Shown here in pieces: positions 51,331 through 60,735 of a stretch of DNA of 64,000 bases (positions are counted from its first letter, which is position 1; every line of letters begins with the position of its first letter). This stretch comes from Ketobacter sp. (GTDB lineage Bacteria; Pseudomonadota; Gammaproteobacteria; Pseudomonadales; Ketobacteraceae): contig NZ_RCHN01000043.1 of NCBI RefSeq assembly GCF_003671495.1, positions 62,001-126,000 of the forward strand, read 5' to 3'. A program made the position numbers and the translations under genes. The notes beneath the pieces are model-generated. The model did no database searches. It saw only the letters and a list, made by a program, of their open reading frames with translations, and was not told where the DNA came from.

Positions 51331-52146
51331 TCAATTGGACATGTTACGGCCGTAGAAGATCTCCAGCATCTCGCGGCGCAGCTTGCGGCTGATCTGCTCC
51401 TGTTCGTCTTCCGACAACTCATCCACCCCGGTGCCGAACAGGTAGTTGTCCAACTCGAAGTCCTTCAACAGCATCTTGGTGTGGAAAATATTTTCCTGAT
51501 ACACGTTCACGTCGATCATCTCGTACAGATCCAGAGTTTCATCCAGGAAGAAATTCTGGATCGAGTTGATCTCGTGATCAATGTAGTGCTTAACGCCATC
51601 CACATCACGGGTGAAACCACGCACCCGGTAATCCACGGTCACGATGTCGGAATCAAACTGGTGAATCAGGTAGTTCAATGCCTTCAGCGGGGAGATTACG
51701 CCACAGGTGGACACGTCGATGTCCACGCGGAAGGTACTGATGCCGTTTTCGTTATCCGGGTGTGTTTCCGGATAGGTGTGCACGGTCACGTGGCTCTTAT
51801 CCAGATGGCCCACGACGGACTCCTTCAACGGACCGGGCTCCTCCTTGGAGGGGTCCTCGTCCGGCGCCACCGGATGCTCTGCGATGAGCATGGTGACACT
51901 GGCCCCTTCAGGATCGTAATCCTGGCGGGCAATATTGAGGATGGTGGCACCGATGATGTCGGTCACCGTGGTCAGAATCTGGGTCAGACGTTCGGCGTTG
52001 TAGAGCTCGTCCACGTATTCGCGGTATTCACGACGGTGATCAGGGGTCTTGGCGTAGCAGATATCGTAGATATTGAAGCTCAAGGACTTGGTCAGGTTGT
52101 TGAAGCCGTGCAATTTCAACTTGTGGGGGATTTCGTTATCGTGCAT
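51331..52146 (-). CDS. speD: S-adenosylmethionine decarboxylase proenzyme
   Basis: A 271-residue enzyme of the E. coli class that makes the aminopropyl donor for spermidine. Self-cleavage occurs at the Lys-Ser bond in DKSHVTVHTYPETHP to give the pyruvoyl group. Length and C-terminal pattern (DVNVYQENIFHTKMLLKDFELDNYLFG) match the family. It follows the OsmC-like gene on the same strand; speD-osmC-vfr is a conserved order in pseudomonads. Confidence 0.95.
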   Translation of the reverse strand: MHDNEIPHKLKLHGFNNLTKSLSFNIYDICYAKTPDHRREYREYVDELYNAERLTQILTTVTDIIGATILNIARQDYDPEGASVTMLIAEHPVAPDEDPSKEEPGPLKESVVGHLDKSHVTVHTYPETHPDNENGISTFRVDIDVSTCGVISPLKALNYLIHQFDSDIVTVDYRVRGFTRDVDGVKHYIDHEINSIQNFFLDETLDLYEMIDVNVYQENIFHTKMLLKDFELDNYLFGTGVDELSEDEQEQISRKLRREMLEIFYGRNMSN

Positions 52147-52195
52147 CTACTCAAATCTCGAAAGGTAGAGTCCCAAAGTGACAGGCTGGCGGATC

Positions 52196-52621
52196 TTACT
52201 CCGCCGCCTCATGAATTTCGTAGCTGTGGGTGATGTCCACCCCGGCTTTACCCAGCATGATGGATGCTGAACAGTACTTTTCTGCTGACAGCTCCACTGC
52301 CCGCTTGACCTGGGCTTCTTTCAGGGCCCGTCCGGTCACAATGAAGTGCAAATGAATGGATTTGAATACGGCCGGCACTTCGTCCACCCGCTCCGCCTCC
52401 ACTTCGGCAACGCAGCCGGTTACGTCCTGGCGGGATTTTTTGAGGATGTGCATGACGTCGAATGACGAGCAGCCGCCCACACCCAGCAGCATCAACTCCA
52501 TGGGGCGGACCCCCTGGTTTTTGCCACCATGGTCCGGTGGACCATCGATGGTAACGGTGTGACCGGACCCGGACTCTGCTTCGAACTTTACATCGCCGGC
52601 CCAGCGAATGGTTGCTTTCAT
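52196..52621 (-). CDS. OsmC/YhfA-family protein
   Basis: A 141-residue OsmC-like protein of the YhfA group, with the two redox cysteines in GGCSSFDV and KYCSAS. OsmC proteins reduce organic hydroperoxides; for YhfA the role is unproved. The start MKATIRWAGDVKF matches the family; five extra codons are possible. It is divergent from vfr and upstream of speD. Confidence 0.9.
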   Translation of the reverse strand: MKATIRWAGDVKFEAESGSGHTVTIDGPPDHGGKNQGVRPMELMLLGVGGCSSFDVMHILKKSRQDVTGCVAEVEAERVDEVPAVFKSIHLHFIVTGRALKEAQVKRAVELSAEKYCSASIMLGKAGVDITHSYEIHEAAE

Positions 52622-53026
52622 CGCGCGCTCCCGCAAGGCGTGTTGTTCCGGGTGGCCCCGGACCTGTCAGGCGCGCAAGATAACATAAAGCTTCCGCGAA
52701 TGGGCAAAAAAATTCACCCACCACAGATCACATTTTGATCAATTTTGAGCCTGACCGGCCAAACGGTCTTTGTGCGCAGAAAAACGGCGGAGCGGTTCAC
52801 ACATGCTTCTTGAAATTTACGTTATAATTGTTTGATATGCATTGGTTTTCAATTTTTAACCAAGCTGCCCCCCATGCTGCACGCCACCGAGACGCGCAAA
52901 AGTAGCGACACATGGTATTTAGGGCCATAATGAATATATGAATAACTTAGCTGACATTCATCAGCGGATGCTCATTAGTCATCATCGAGCGCGCTCGAAC
53001 CATCACAACAATTACCGGGTCATGAA
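52622..53026. promoter_or_regulatory. Intergenic region between osmC-like gene and vfr
   Basis: This 405-bp AT-rich stretch has no convincing gene. It contains AGATCACAT (52725-52733), equal to the right half of the published Vfr/CRP-type site in Pseudomonas, next to TTGATCAA, and a TATAAT hexamer (near 52821) that may be the -10 of vfr. Autoregulation by Vfr is known in Pseudomonas and is possible here, but the left half-site is missing. Confidence 0.4.
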
Positions 53027-53659
53027 ATGACGTTAAAACCAAATCGCTTGATTCCAGACACGGAAAACTTTCTGGCACATTGTCACCGCCGTAAATATCC
53101 TGCCAAAAGCACGCTGATTTACGCAGGCGATGACTCCGACGCCCTTTATTACATCATCAAGGGCACGGTGATGGTGGTGATCGAGGATGACGACGGCCGC
53201 GAGATGATCATGGCTTACCTGAACGAAGGGGACTTCTTCGGGGAGATGGGACTGTTCGACGAAGCCGCCGGTCGCAGCGCCTGGATCCGCGCCAAAACCG
53301 AATGCGAAGTGGCGGAAATCAGCTACAACAAATTCAAGCAACTGGCCAAGGAAGACGCCGACATCCTGTTCGCGGTAAGCGCCCAGATTGCCGGGCGCCT
53401 GCGTGCCACCACCCGCAAAGTGGGTGACCTGGCGTTTCTGGATGTGACCGGCCGGGTGGCCCGCACCCTGATTGACCTGTGCAAACAACCGGAAGCCATG
53501 ACCCACCCCGACGGCATGCAAATCAAGATCACCCGGCAGGAGATCGGTCGCATCGTGGGCTGCTCCCGGGAAATGGTGGGCCGCGTACTGAAAAGCCTGG
53601 AAGAGCAAGGACTGATTCAGGTGAAAGGCAAAACCATGGTGGTGTACGGCACTCGCTAG
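53027..53659 (+). CDS. vfr: CRP-family global regulator Vfr
   Basis: A 210-residue CRP/Vfr protein. The cAMP pocket (GDFFGEMGLFDEAAGRSAWIRA) carries the conserved Glu and Arg-Ser pair, and the HTH reads ITRQEIGRIVGCSREMVGRVLKSLEEQGLI. High similarity to Pseudomonas Vfr in length and synteny (osmC-like gene and speD alongside). It should respond to cAMP and control many genes. A clear terminator follows. Confidence 0.94.
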   Translation: MTLKPNRLIPDTENFLAHCHRRKYPAKSTLIYAGDDSDALYYIIKGTVMVVIEDDDGREMIMAYLNEGDFFGEMGLFDEAAGRSAWIRAKTECEVAEISYNKFKQLAKEDADILFAVSAQIAGRLRATTRKVGDLAFLDVTGRVARTLIDLCKQPEAMTHPDGMQIKITRQEIGRIVGCSREMVGRVLKSLEEQGLIQVKGKTMVVYGTR

Positions 53660-53680
53660 CGCATACCCCAAAACGAAAAA

Positions 53681-53703
53681 GGCCACCTCAGGGTGGCCTT
53701 TTT
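53681..53703 (+). terminator. Intrinsic terminator after vfr
   Basis: GGCCACC, loop TCAG, GGTGGCC, then TTTTT; five As precede the left arm, so it can also work for the convergent malic enzyme gene. Confidence 0.9.
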
Positions 53704-53740
53704 CGTTACCGTCTCGAGGTGCCCTGGCGGGCAGCGCACC

Positions 53741-55009
53741 TTAGATGTACTGGATATCATCCAACGTATTGAGGGGATAATGGGCTGGATAGGGCCGGGT
53801 GGCCACACCGCTGTCCACCGCCGCACGGGCCACCGCGGCAGAAACCGCACCCAACAATCGGGGGTCAGTGGGCTTGGGAATGATGTAATCCCGGCCAAAC
53901 TCCAGCTCGATACCGTCGTAGGCATCTTTCACCACCTGCGGAACCGGCTCTTTTGCCAGCTGGCTGATGGCGTGAACCGCCGCGATCTTCATCTCTTCAT
54001 TGATGCGCGCAGCACGCACATCCAAGGCTCCCCGGAAAATATAAGGAAAGCCCAGCACGTTGTTCACCTGGTTGGGGTAATCGCTGCGACCGGTGGCTAC
54101 AATGACGTCGTCACGGGTGTCATAGGCCAGCTCCGGACGAATCTCCGGATCAGGGTTGGCCAGGGCGAACACCACGGGGTTGGGCGCCATCAGGTTGAGC
54201 ATCTCGGGGGTCAGCAGATTCGCGCTGGACACACCGATAAACACGTCCGCACCGGCCAGGGCATCTTCCAGGGTACGCTTTTCGGTGTCGTGGGCAAACG
54301 CAGCTTTGAACTGGTTCAGGTCGGTACGGCCGGAATGAATCACACCGTTACGGTCCAACACATAAATGTTCTCTTTACGGGCACCCATTTCCATGATCAG
54401 TTTCAGGGTCGCCACACCAGCGGCACCGGCACCGATACAGACGATGGAAATATCCTCAATTTTCTTGTTCTGCAGCTCCAGCGCATTGATCAGGCCGGCC
54501 GCTGCGATGATGGCCGTGCCATGCTGATCGTCGTGGAATACGGGGATATTGCACTGCTCCACCAGCACCCGTTCGATCTCGAAGCATTCCGGCGCCTTGA
54601 TGTCTTCCAGATTGATGCCACCAAAAGTAGGGGAAATGCGTTTTACCGTGTCGATGAAGGCTTGCGTGCTTTCTGCGTCCACCTCGATATCGAACACGTC
54701 GATACCGGCAAAGCGCTTGAACAGAACGCCCTTGCCTTCCATAACCGGCTTACTGGCCAGCCCGCCCAGATTCCCCAGGCCGAGAATTGCTGTGCCATCA
54801 CTGATCACGGCCACCAGGTTACCTTTATTGGTATAGCGGTAGGCGGTTTCAGGGTCACGGGCGATCTCACGTACCGGTTCAGCCACACCAGGGCTGTACG
54901 CCAGGGACAGGTCACGGGCGGTTTCGGTAGGCTTGGTTAGCTCCACACTGACTTTGCCAGGACGCGGTTTGGCATGATAGTCGAGTGCAGCTTGTTTCAA
55001 ATCTGACAT
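53741..55009 (-). CDS. maeB: NAD(P)-dependent malic enzyme, short form
   Basis: A 422-residue malic enzyme converting malate to pyruvate and CO2. Key segments: YSPGVAEP, DGTAILGLGNLGGLASKPVMEGK, NLEDIKAPECFEIE, VFHDDQHGTAII and nucleotide motif CIGAGAAGVATLK. It lacks the phosphotransacetylase-like domain found at the C-terminus of E. coli MaeB. This short form next to the nuclease-rpmE-priA-argS block matches the Pseudomonas locus. Confidence 0.93.
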   Translation of the reverse strand: MSDLKQAALDYHAKPRPGKVSVELTKPTETARDLSLAYSPGVAEPVREIARDPETAYRYTNKGNLVAVISDGTAILGLGNLGGLASKPVMEGKGVLFKRFAGIDVFDIEVDAESTQAFIDTVKRISPTFGGINLEDIKAPECFEIERVLVEQCNIPVFHDDQHGTAIIAAAGLINALELQNKKIEDISIVCIGAGAAGVATLKLIMEMGARKENIYVLDRNGVIHSGRTDLNQFKAAFAHDTEKRTLEDALAGADVFIGVSSANLLTPEMLNLMAPNPVVFALANPDPEIRPELAYDTRDDVIVATGRSDYPNQVNNVLGFPYIFRGALDVRAARINEEMKIAAVHAISQLAKEPVPQVVKDAYDGIELEFGRDYIIPKPTDPRLLGAVSAAVARAAVDSGVATRPYPAHYPLNTLDDIQYI

Positions 55010-55141
55010 AAAATTCTGCTTCCCATTGATGGGTTGGCGATACTACTTTGGGTTGGAATAAGGCTTCCGCCCCATTTTATCGGTGCTTGAACGGCGCTGA
55101 CGTCGGTGCTGCCAGGATGCCGAAAATGCCTCAAACCCCCT

Positions 55142-55159
55142 GCTGAAGCCGGCTTCAGC
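55142..55159. repeat. 18-bp perfect palindrome upstream of maeB
   Basis: GCTGAAGC-CG-GCTTCAGC is fully self-complementary. It lies in the 206-bp gap between the nuclease stop and the malic enzyme start, with no T-run on either side, so it is either an operator or an RNA hairpin in the maeB leader. Confidence 0.5.
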
Positions 55160-55215
55160 GAGGGTGGTGTAGCATATCGAAATCACTGGAGCCTCTCAAT
55201 AAAAGATTAGACAGA

Positions 55216-56070
55216 TTACAGGATCTGCCAGGCAACCTGGTGGGTAATCTTCATTTGATAGCGCTTCTGTTGGCCTTTCCGGACTTTTTCCGGAGCGGCT
55301 CCGCTCCAGGTGAGGCGATCCGAAAGCCAGCCCCGGGCCTCCAGCCACAGTGCCGCATCCGGCCGGGTCACCCTGGACAACCCCACCAGCCGGTCCAACA
55401 GGGCTTCGTCTATATAAGGAGCGGCACTGCGTTCGATCTTCAGGGACACCTGCCCCTCCAGCTCCACAAAGATGGCTTTTTTGCTCAGGGAAACCGATTC
55501 AACTTGCCCTTTGATCCGGGCATACCCCCCTTTCAGGTCGTCACTGGTGGCCGCAATAGGGTCATAATAGGGTTCGCCCCACACCCCAAGCCGGGCCTCC
55601 CGGGCCTGCTGCTGGGCCGCTTGATAGCAATCCACATACCGCAGGTTCGGCACAATAGCCACCTGGAATCCGGCCCCCTGCTGCAACAATCCTGCAATGA
55701 TGCTGTTGCCCTGGCCGTCGAACAGGTGCCCCAGTACGCGGCCATAGTGATCGTGGCTGTCTTTCCCCACCAGCAGCCGGATGGGCTGTTGCTTGAGCAT
55801 GGACTGCAGCTGGACCCTGGCATCGTCCCCCAGGGGTTCTGCCGGTTTGCCGCCATGGGCCACCTCAGGTGTATTGATGCCCACCAGGCGCACCTTGCGC
55901 CCATCCACCAACCGCACCGTATCCCCGTCGAACACGTCCTTCACCTGAACGGTTTCCACCGCCAGATCCGGCTCCAGCGCACACAGGGCAAACGCCTGCA
56001 TACTGAACAGACAGGCAATAAAAAAGGCCCCCATGGGAGCCTTTTTCAGCGTCTTTTGCCGTGTTTCCAT
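55216..56070 (-). CDS. Exported thermonuclease (SNase-like) family nuclease
   Basis: A 284-residue exported nuclease. The signal peptide (KKAPMGAFFIACLFSMQAFA) precedes an SNase fold with DGDTVRLVDGRKVRLVGINTPE (catalytic Arg and Glu) and HYGRVLGHLF (second Arg). A C-terminal domain of about 100 residues (ARIKGQVESVSLSKKAIFVELEG ... WLEARGWLSDRLTW) resembles an extra OB-type fold. It follows rpmE by 20 nt. The codons of the signal peptide contain a terminator-like hairpin. A 64-codon in-frame extension overlaps rpmE and is rejected. Confidence 0.88.
   Translation of the reverse strand: METRQKTLKKAPMGAFFIACLFSMQAFALCALEPDLAVETVQVKDVFDGDTVRLVDGRKVRLVGINTPEVAHGGKPAEPLGDDARVQLQSMLKQQPIRLLVGKDSHDHYGRVLGHLFDGQGNSIIAGLLQQGAGFQVAIVPNLRYVDCYQAAQQQAREARLGVWGEPYYDPIAATSDDLKGGYARIKGQVESVSLSKKAIFVELEGQVSLKIERSAAPYIDEALLDRLVGLSRVTRPDAALWLEARGWLSDRLTWSGAAPEKVRKGQQKRYQMKITHQVAWQIL
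56020..56041 (-). terminator. Terminator-like hairpin inside the nuclease signal-peptide codons
   Basis: On the minus strand GGCTCC-CATG-GGGGCC is followed by six Ts, 30 nt into the nuclease coding sequence and 50 nt after the rpmE stop. It should end much of the rpmE transcription before the nuclease is read. Five Ts also follow on the plus strand. Confidence 0.7.
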
Positions 56071-56090
56071 GGACTGGAATCGCGGTTCGC

Positions 56091-56306
56091 TTACTTGGAG
56101 CGACGCACCGCGCCAAAGCGCTTCTTGAATTTGTCGATACGACCACCAGTATCCACCACTTTCTGCTGACCGGTGTAGAACGGATGGCAGGCAGAGCATA
56201 CGTCCAGGTGAATGTCTTCTTTCAGAGTGGAACGGGTCTCGATCACGTTGCCGCAGGTGCAAGTGGCCTTGATGTCGTTATAAGCTGGATGAATGCCTTC
56301 TTTCAT
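56091..56306 (-). CDS. rpmE: Ribosomal protein L31
   Basis: A 71-residue L31 of the zinc-binding type: CTCG and CSACHPFYTGQQK supply the cysteine ligands, and DTGGRIDKFKKRF is the family C-terminal motif. Its promoter is strong and lies about 105 nt upstream, facing away from priA. Confidence 0.96.
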   Translation of the reverse strand: MKEGIHPAYNDIKATCTCGNVIETRSTLKEDIHLDVCSACHPFYTGQQKVVDTGGRIDKFKKRFGAVRRSK

Positions 56307-56412
56307 GGTGTCACCTGATCTCTCTCAGTGCATGCCGCCGCCCGATCCGGTGCCGGGTACCGCATGGATTAATTGAATATTCGCAATACGAGTATCGTAT
56401 ACAAGGGCGCGA

Positions 56413-56440
56413 ATCATACCAAAGTGTGGCAAATTGGCAA
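56413..56440 (-). promoter_or_regulatory. Strong sigma-70 promoter of rpmE
   Basis: On the minus strand TTGCCA, 16 nt spacer, TATGAT. Both hexamers match consensus at five of six bases. Between it and rpmE lies a 6-3-6 inverted repeat (ATACGA-GTA-TCGTAT, 56386-56400) just after the probable start site. Confidence 0.7.
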
Positions 56441-56510
56441 GCAAAGCATTAACCTTTACTGCCCTTTTCAGATCAACACACACTAACCCTCTGGAATTGC
56501 TACGTTTTTT

Positions 56511-58733
56511 ATGGCCAAGCCCGGACCCCACACCATCATTCAAGTGGCTTTGCCAGTGCCCCTGCGGCGCACTTTCGATTACCTGCCCAAGCCGGACACC
56601 CCGGTCAACCTGCTGCAGCCGGGCACCCGGGTGAAAGTACCGTTCGGCAAGCGCCAGCTGATCGGTATTGTGCATGGGGTCATCCCCCATTCCAGCTACG
56701 GTGACGACAACCTCAAAACCATCACCGGGTTGCTGGATGATGAAGCCGCCCTGGGGCCAGACCTGGTGGCACTGTGTCGCTGGGCAGCGGACTACTACCA
56801 CCACCCCCTGGGAGATGTGTATGCCCACGCCCTGCCCACCCTGCTGCGCAATAAAGATGAATCCTGGGAAGAGATCACCACACGCTGGAAGCTGACCCAG
56901 AAAGGCCGCCTCATCGGGCTGGACCAGTTGGGCCGGGCCAAGCGTCAGTTGCACGCCATTGAAGTGTTGCGGGAGCACCCGGAAGGGCTGCATCAACCGT
57001 TGCTGAAAGGCTTCGACATTGAAGCGGCCACGTTGCGGGCCCTGCAGGAGAAAGGCCTGGTGGACCAGCATGAGGATCGCCCGCCGCGCCAGCACTGGCA
57101 ACGGGAGCGGCTGTTGGCGGAAAGTCCGCTGACCCTCAATGAGGAACAACGCCATGCCCTGCAACCCATCGTCCAGTGCGAAGGATTTCGCACCTTCCTG
57201 CTGGAAGGGGTGACCGGCAGCGGCAAAACCGAGGTCTATCTGCAGGCCATTCATCACTGCCTGCAGCAGGGCAAGCAGGCCATGGTGCTGGTGCCGGAAA
57301 TCGGCCTGACCCCCCAGACCCTGCAGCGTTTTCAGCATCGTTTTGCGGTGCCGGTGGTGAGCTTCCATTCGCACCTGACGGATCGGGAACGGCTCACCAA
57401 CTGGCGCAAAGTGCGCAACGGGGAGGCGGCCATCGTGCTCGGCACCCGCTCTGCCCTGCTTTGCCCCATGGAAAACCTGGGCATGATCATTGTCGATGAG
57501 GAGCACGACCTGTCATACAAACAGCAGGAAGGCTTCCGCTACAATGCCCGCGACCTGGCGGTGATCCGGGCGCAGAAACTGGGCGTTCCCGTGGTGCTGG
57601 GGAGTGCGACCCCCACTCTGGAATCCCTGCACAATGCCCGCAGCGGACGTTACGAACACCTGACCCTGAGCCGCCGCGCGGGAGACGCCATGCCGCCCCG
57701 CTTCCGGGTGCTGGATATCCGGCAGAAAGCCCTCACCCACGGCATGGCGCCGGAACTGTTGACCGAAATGGAGAGCCGCCTGCAGGCCCGTCAACAGGTG
57801 TTGGTGTTCATCAACCGCCGCGGCTATGCACCGGTACTGATGTGTCATGACTGCGGCTGGTTCAAGGAATGCCCCCACTGCGATCACCGCATGACCTGCC
57901 ACGCCAACCCGGCGCACCTGCATTGCCATCACTGTAACCACCAACTGGCCATCCCCCGTTACTGCGGTCATTGTAAGAGCACCGATCTGCGCCCCATCGG
58001 CATGGGCACCGAGCGCCTGGAGGACAACCTCACCAGCCTGTTTCCCAAGTTTCCGGTGATTCGCATCGACCGGGACACCACCCAACGCAAACAGGCTATG
58101 GCCAAACACCTGGAGCGGATTCATTCCGGCGAACCCTGCATTCTGGTGGGCACCCAGATGCTGGCCAAAGGCCACCACTTTCCCAAGGTCACCCTGGTGG
58201 CGGTCTGTGACATTGATGCCGGGTTGTTCGCGGCGGATTTTCGCGCCACCGAGCACACCGCGCAGCTGTTGCTGCAGGTGGCCGGCCGGGCCGGCCGGGG
58301 CGCTGATCAGGGTCTGGTGTTTTTGCAAACCCACCAGCCGGGCCACCCCCTGCTGCAGACGCTGCTCAGCGCTGGCTACGGGGAATTCGCCACCGAGCTG
58401 TGCAACGAACGCCGCTTGATGGGCATGCCTCCGTTCGGTTACCTGGCGCTGTTGCGGGCGGAAAGTCAGGACCCACGGCAGGCCTCGCAGTTTCTCAATC
58501 AGGTGGAGCGCTGGCTGCAACCCATGGCGCAGGCATTGGGAGTGGAGGTATGGGGGCCGGCACCGGCCCTGATGCCGAAGAAGGCCCGCCGCTTCCGCTT
58601 TCAATTGATGCTGCGGGGGGAACAACGCCCGGCCCTGCAACAGCTGCTGAAGCAAGCGGTAAAAAAAATCGAACAGGAAGCCGGCAATCGCCTGAAGTGG
58701 AGTGTGGATGTCGACCCGGTGACACTGGATTGA
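56511..58733 (+). CDS. priA: Primosomal replication helicase PriA
   Basis: A 740-residue DEXH helicase that restarts collapsed replication forks. It has the N-terminal 3'-OH binding domain (FDYLPK ... GTRVKVPFGKRQLIGIV), Walker A GVTGSGKTEVYL, DEEH box, a zinc-binding insert with paired Cys (CHDCGWFKECPHC; CHHCNHQ; CGHCKS), and helicase motif GTQMLAKGHHFPKVTLV. Full length for the family. Conserved after rpmE. Confidence 0.97.
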   Translation: MAKPGPHTIIQVALPVPLRRTFDYLPKPDTPVNLLQPGTRVKVPFGKRQLIGIVHGVIPHSSYGDDNLKTITGLLDDEAALGPDLVALCRWAADYYHHPLGDVYAHALPTLLRNKDESWEEITTRWKLTQKGRLIGLDQLGRAKRQLHAIEVLREHPEGLHQPLLKGFDIEAATLRALQEKGLVDQHEDRPPRQHWQRERLLAESPLTLNEEQRHALQPIVQCEGFRTFLLEGVTGSGKTEVYLQAIHHCLQQGKQAMVLVPEIGLTPQTLQRFQHRFAVPVVSFHSHLTDRERLTNWRKVRNGEAAIVLGTRSALLCPMENLGMIIVDEEHDLSYKQQEGFRYNARDLAVIRAQKLGVPVVLGSATPTLESLHNARSGRYEHLTLSRRAGDAMPPRFRVLDIRQKALTHGMAPELLTEMESRLQARQQVLVFINRRGYAPVLMCHDCGWFKECPHCDHRMTCHANPAHLHCHHCNHQLAIPRYCGHCKSTDLRPIGMGTERLEDNLTSLFPKFPVIRIDRDTTQRKQAMAKHLERIHSGEPCILVGTQMLAKGHHFPKVTLVAVCDIDAGLFAADFRATEHTAQLLLQVAGRAGRGADQGLVFLQTHQPGHPLLQTLLSAGYGEFATELCNERRLMGMPPFGYLALLRAESQDPRQASQFLNQVERWLQPMAQALGVEVWGPAPALMPKKARRFRFQLMLRGEQRPALQQLLKQAVKKIEQEAGNRLKWSVDVDPVTLD

Positions 58734-58758
58734 TTCTACCGGGCTGGGGTTTGCAACC

Positions 58759-60576
58759 TCAGCGGGATTCTACGGTAGGAGTCTCTGGCTCCCCAGCGTG
58801 CTCTTGCACGATACTGGGCAGCACAAAAGGCTGCACTGCCTGCACCAGGGAAACCTCCTGATTCAGTTTGCCGGTGATCACCTGCAGTACGTCCGCCGTA
58901 ATTCGGCCCTGGGGGTCCGCATCAGCGACCGCCTCATCCCCTTCCTCCTGAAAAGAACGTTCCCGCGCCTGGTTTACCCGCTGCAGCAAACGCCCCCGTA
59001 ACTCGGCGTGCTCCAGACTGTGGATGTATTCCAGTGCAAACAGGGTGATCAGCATGGGGGAACCCAGATCCGAGGTGAAACCATCCAGCAGGCTGGATTC
59101 GCCGCCACTGACCCGTCCCTCGTCACCGTAGTAGTGACGCAACAGATTGTAGCTGTTATGCAATCGTTTCAGTTGTCGGGGGTTGGTGAAGCCGAAGTGC
59201 TGCACCCAGCGTTTGAACAACTTTTTCTGGGCATCGCTGAGGCCGACGGCAGCGCCTGCTGGCGGGGCTGGGGATTCCGGAGTGACCGGTGTACCTGGGC
59301 GCGGCCCGCCTGCGGTTTCCTCCCAGATGGATTCCAGAAAGGCATCGATGGAGCGGGCATCCGCCGGGGTCAGGGTGATGGGCATGTGTATGACTTTGGC
59401 CAGATAGTCCCGGGCGATGGCCTGGGGATGGCTAAGCTCGTGATGCTCGGCCAGCGCTTCGTAGTGCAGGGCCAGTGCCGCCAGGGCGATGCGCTGGTCC
59501 ACGGCTATGATGACCGTCACCTGGGGAATATCCAATACCAACCGCACGGCCTCGAATACTTTCACGATCCCTTCCTGGCCACAGCGATCCAGGTCATCCA
59601 CCAGAAACAAAAGGCGCTGGCGGGGCCCGAACCAGGGGTTCAGCCGCACCTTGCACAGGGTATGGATGTGTTTGCGCATAACTGGAATGGACCCCAGGTG
59701 CTGGCCATAATCCGGCAGCTTCAGATAAGTCATCCATTCCTTGGCCAGGGGCATGGCCAGCAGGGCCTTGGCCTGACGCAGCAGCATCACCACCAGCACC
59801 AGGGCGCCGCCGCCCACCATCACTTGCGCGCCGGCACCGGCGGCCATGGTGGCGCTGGCCATGTTCTCCAGATCCTGCCAACTGAGATTCCACAGGGCCA
59901 ATAACAGCAGTACCGCCAACAGCAACAGGCGTGGACCATGCAACGCCACCGCAAAGCGGAACAGCAACGGAAGCCGCACGCCGCACCACCACAGCAGCGG
60001 GCGCCATCCTGCCCGAAAACCGGTGTCCGGGGCCTGGGGAAAACTGGTGAGCGCCTTCAGCATTTCCTGGGCCATGCCCGCCTGCAGGTTATCCGTGTGC
60101 TCGTATTCCCAGGCGTTGAAGGTGCCAAAGATAAACGGTTGCTGCCGGCGCCGCTGCCAGAGGGCCTGTTTGAGCAGGTGCACGGTGGTGGATTTGCCCA
60201 CCCCCCAATCCCCAAGCAAGCCGATGGTCTGGTGGTGGTCGTTGTCCCCGGTGAGTACAGTGGCAAGCGCCTCCACCAGGCGGCTCCGATTGAGGCGGTC
60301 CTGGTCACTGATACGCTCTGCACTTTGGCGCCGTGAGGGCAGGTACGCGGGCACCGGGATGGGCTCGACCGTGCTGTCGGTCGTGCTGTCGGTAAAGTGC
60401 GTTTTGGTAGACCGGGTGGGGATCGGCCGGGTGTGTCCCTTGTCTTCCGGAGGTGCGCTCACCGGGGGGGGTATCCTGTTCTGCTCAGCGTGATACCTTA
60501 ACCCTAACTCACTTATTGCGGGTTGCCCACTTTCCACAACCAACAAACCTGCAGCAACCCTGCCGCAAACCTGCAA
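58759..60576 (-). CDS. KAP-family P-loop NTPase, membrane-associated
   Basis: Up to 605 residues with the KAP architecture: Walker A GDWGVGKST (122-130), two membrane helices (about 215-232 and 247-267) inserted between it and Walker B FLVDDLDRC (324-332), then IIAVDQRIALAAL and a helical C-terminal region. KAP NTPases are sporadic, include PifA, which excludes phage T7, and may organise membrane complexes. The first 100 residues are low in complexity and the start is uncertain: TTG at 60576 is longest, GTG at 60537 or 60462 are alternatives; the latter avoids starting just after a terminator. It lies between priA and argS, which are neighbours in Pseudomonas. Confidence 0.85.
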   Translation of the reverse strand: MQVCGRVAAGLLVVESGQPAISELGLRYHAEQNRIPPPVSAPPEDKGHTRPIPTRSTKTHFTDSTTDSTVEPIPVPAYLPSRRQSAERISDQDRLNRSRLVEALATVLTGDNDHHQTIGLLGDWGVGKSTTVHLLKQALWQRRRQQPFIFGTFNAWEYEHTDNLQAGMAQEMLKALTSFPQAPDTGFRAGWRPLLWWCGVRLPLLFRFAVALHGPRLLLLAVLLLLALWNLSWQDLENMASATMAAGAGAQVMVGGGALVLVVMLLRQAKALLAMPLAKEWMTYLKLPDYGQHLGSIPVMRKHIHTLCKVRLNPWFGPRQRLLFLVDDLDRCGQEGIVKVFEAVRLVLDIPQVTVIIAVDQRIALAALALHYEALAEHHELSHPQAIARDYLAKVIHMPITLTPADARSIDAFLESIWEETAGGPRPGTPVTPESPAPPAGAAVGLSDAQKKLFKRWVQHFGFTNPRQLKRLHNSYNLLRHYYGDEGRVSGGESSLLDGFTSDLGSPMLITLFALEYIHSLEHAELRGRLLQRVNQARERSFQEEGDEAVADADPQGRITADVLQVITGKLNQEVSLVQAVQPFVLPSIVQEHAGEPETPTVESR

Positions 60577-60593
60577 CCCACAAAGTTCGGCGC

Positions 60594-60627
60594 AAAAAAA
60601 AACCCGCAGGCTGATACTCTGCGGGCT
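60594..60627 (-). terminator. Strong intrinsic terminator on the minus strand
   Basis: CCCGCAG, loop AGTATCAGC, CTGCGGG, then nine Ts. It lies about 190 nt after the GGDEF stop and just before the KAP gene, ending the GGDEF operon or a small RNA encoded in the gap. Confidence 0.9.
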
Positions 60628-60735
60628 ACTTAACGCTTGAAGGTAAAACGGTGTGCTGTCAACAGGGTAGTAAACAACGTACCATTTCCTGCCCTGAACT
60701 AAGCAAGCGCGATACCAACTTCAACATATCGTTAA
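60594..60735 (-). ncRNA. Possible small RNA gene before the KAP gene
   Basis: The 190-nt gap downstream of the GGDEF genes ends in a strong terminator but contains no open frame. On the minus strand TTTAAG, a 17-nt spacer and TATGTT could form a weak promoter near 60735-60765, giving an RNA of about 140 nt. The alternative is a plain 3' untranslated region of the GGDEF operon. Confidence 0.25.
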
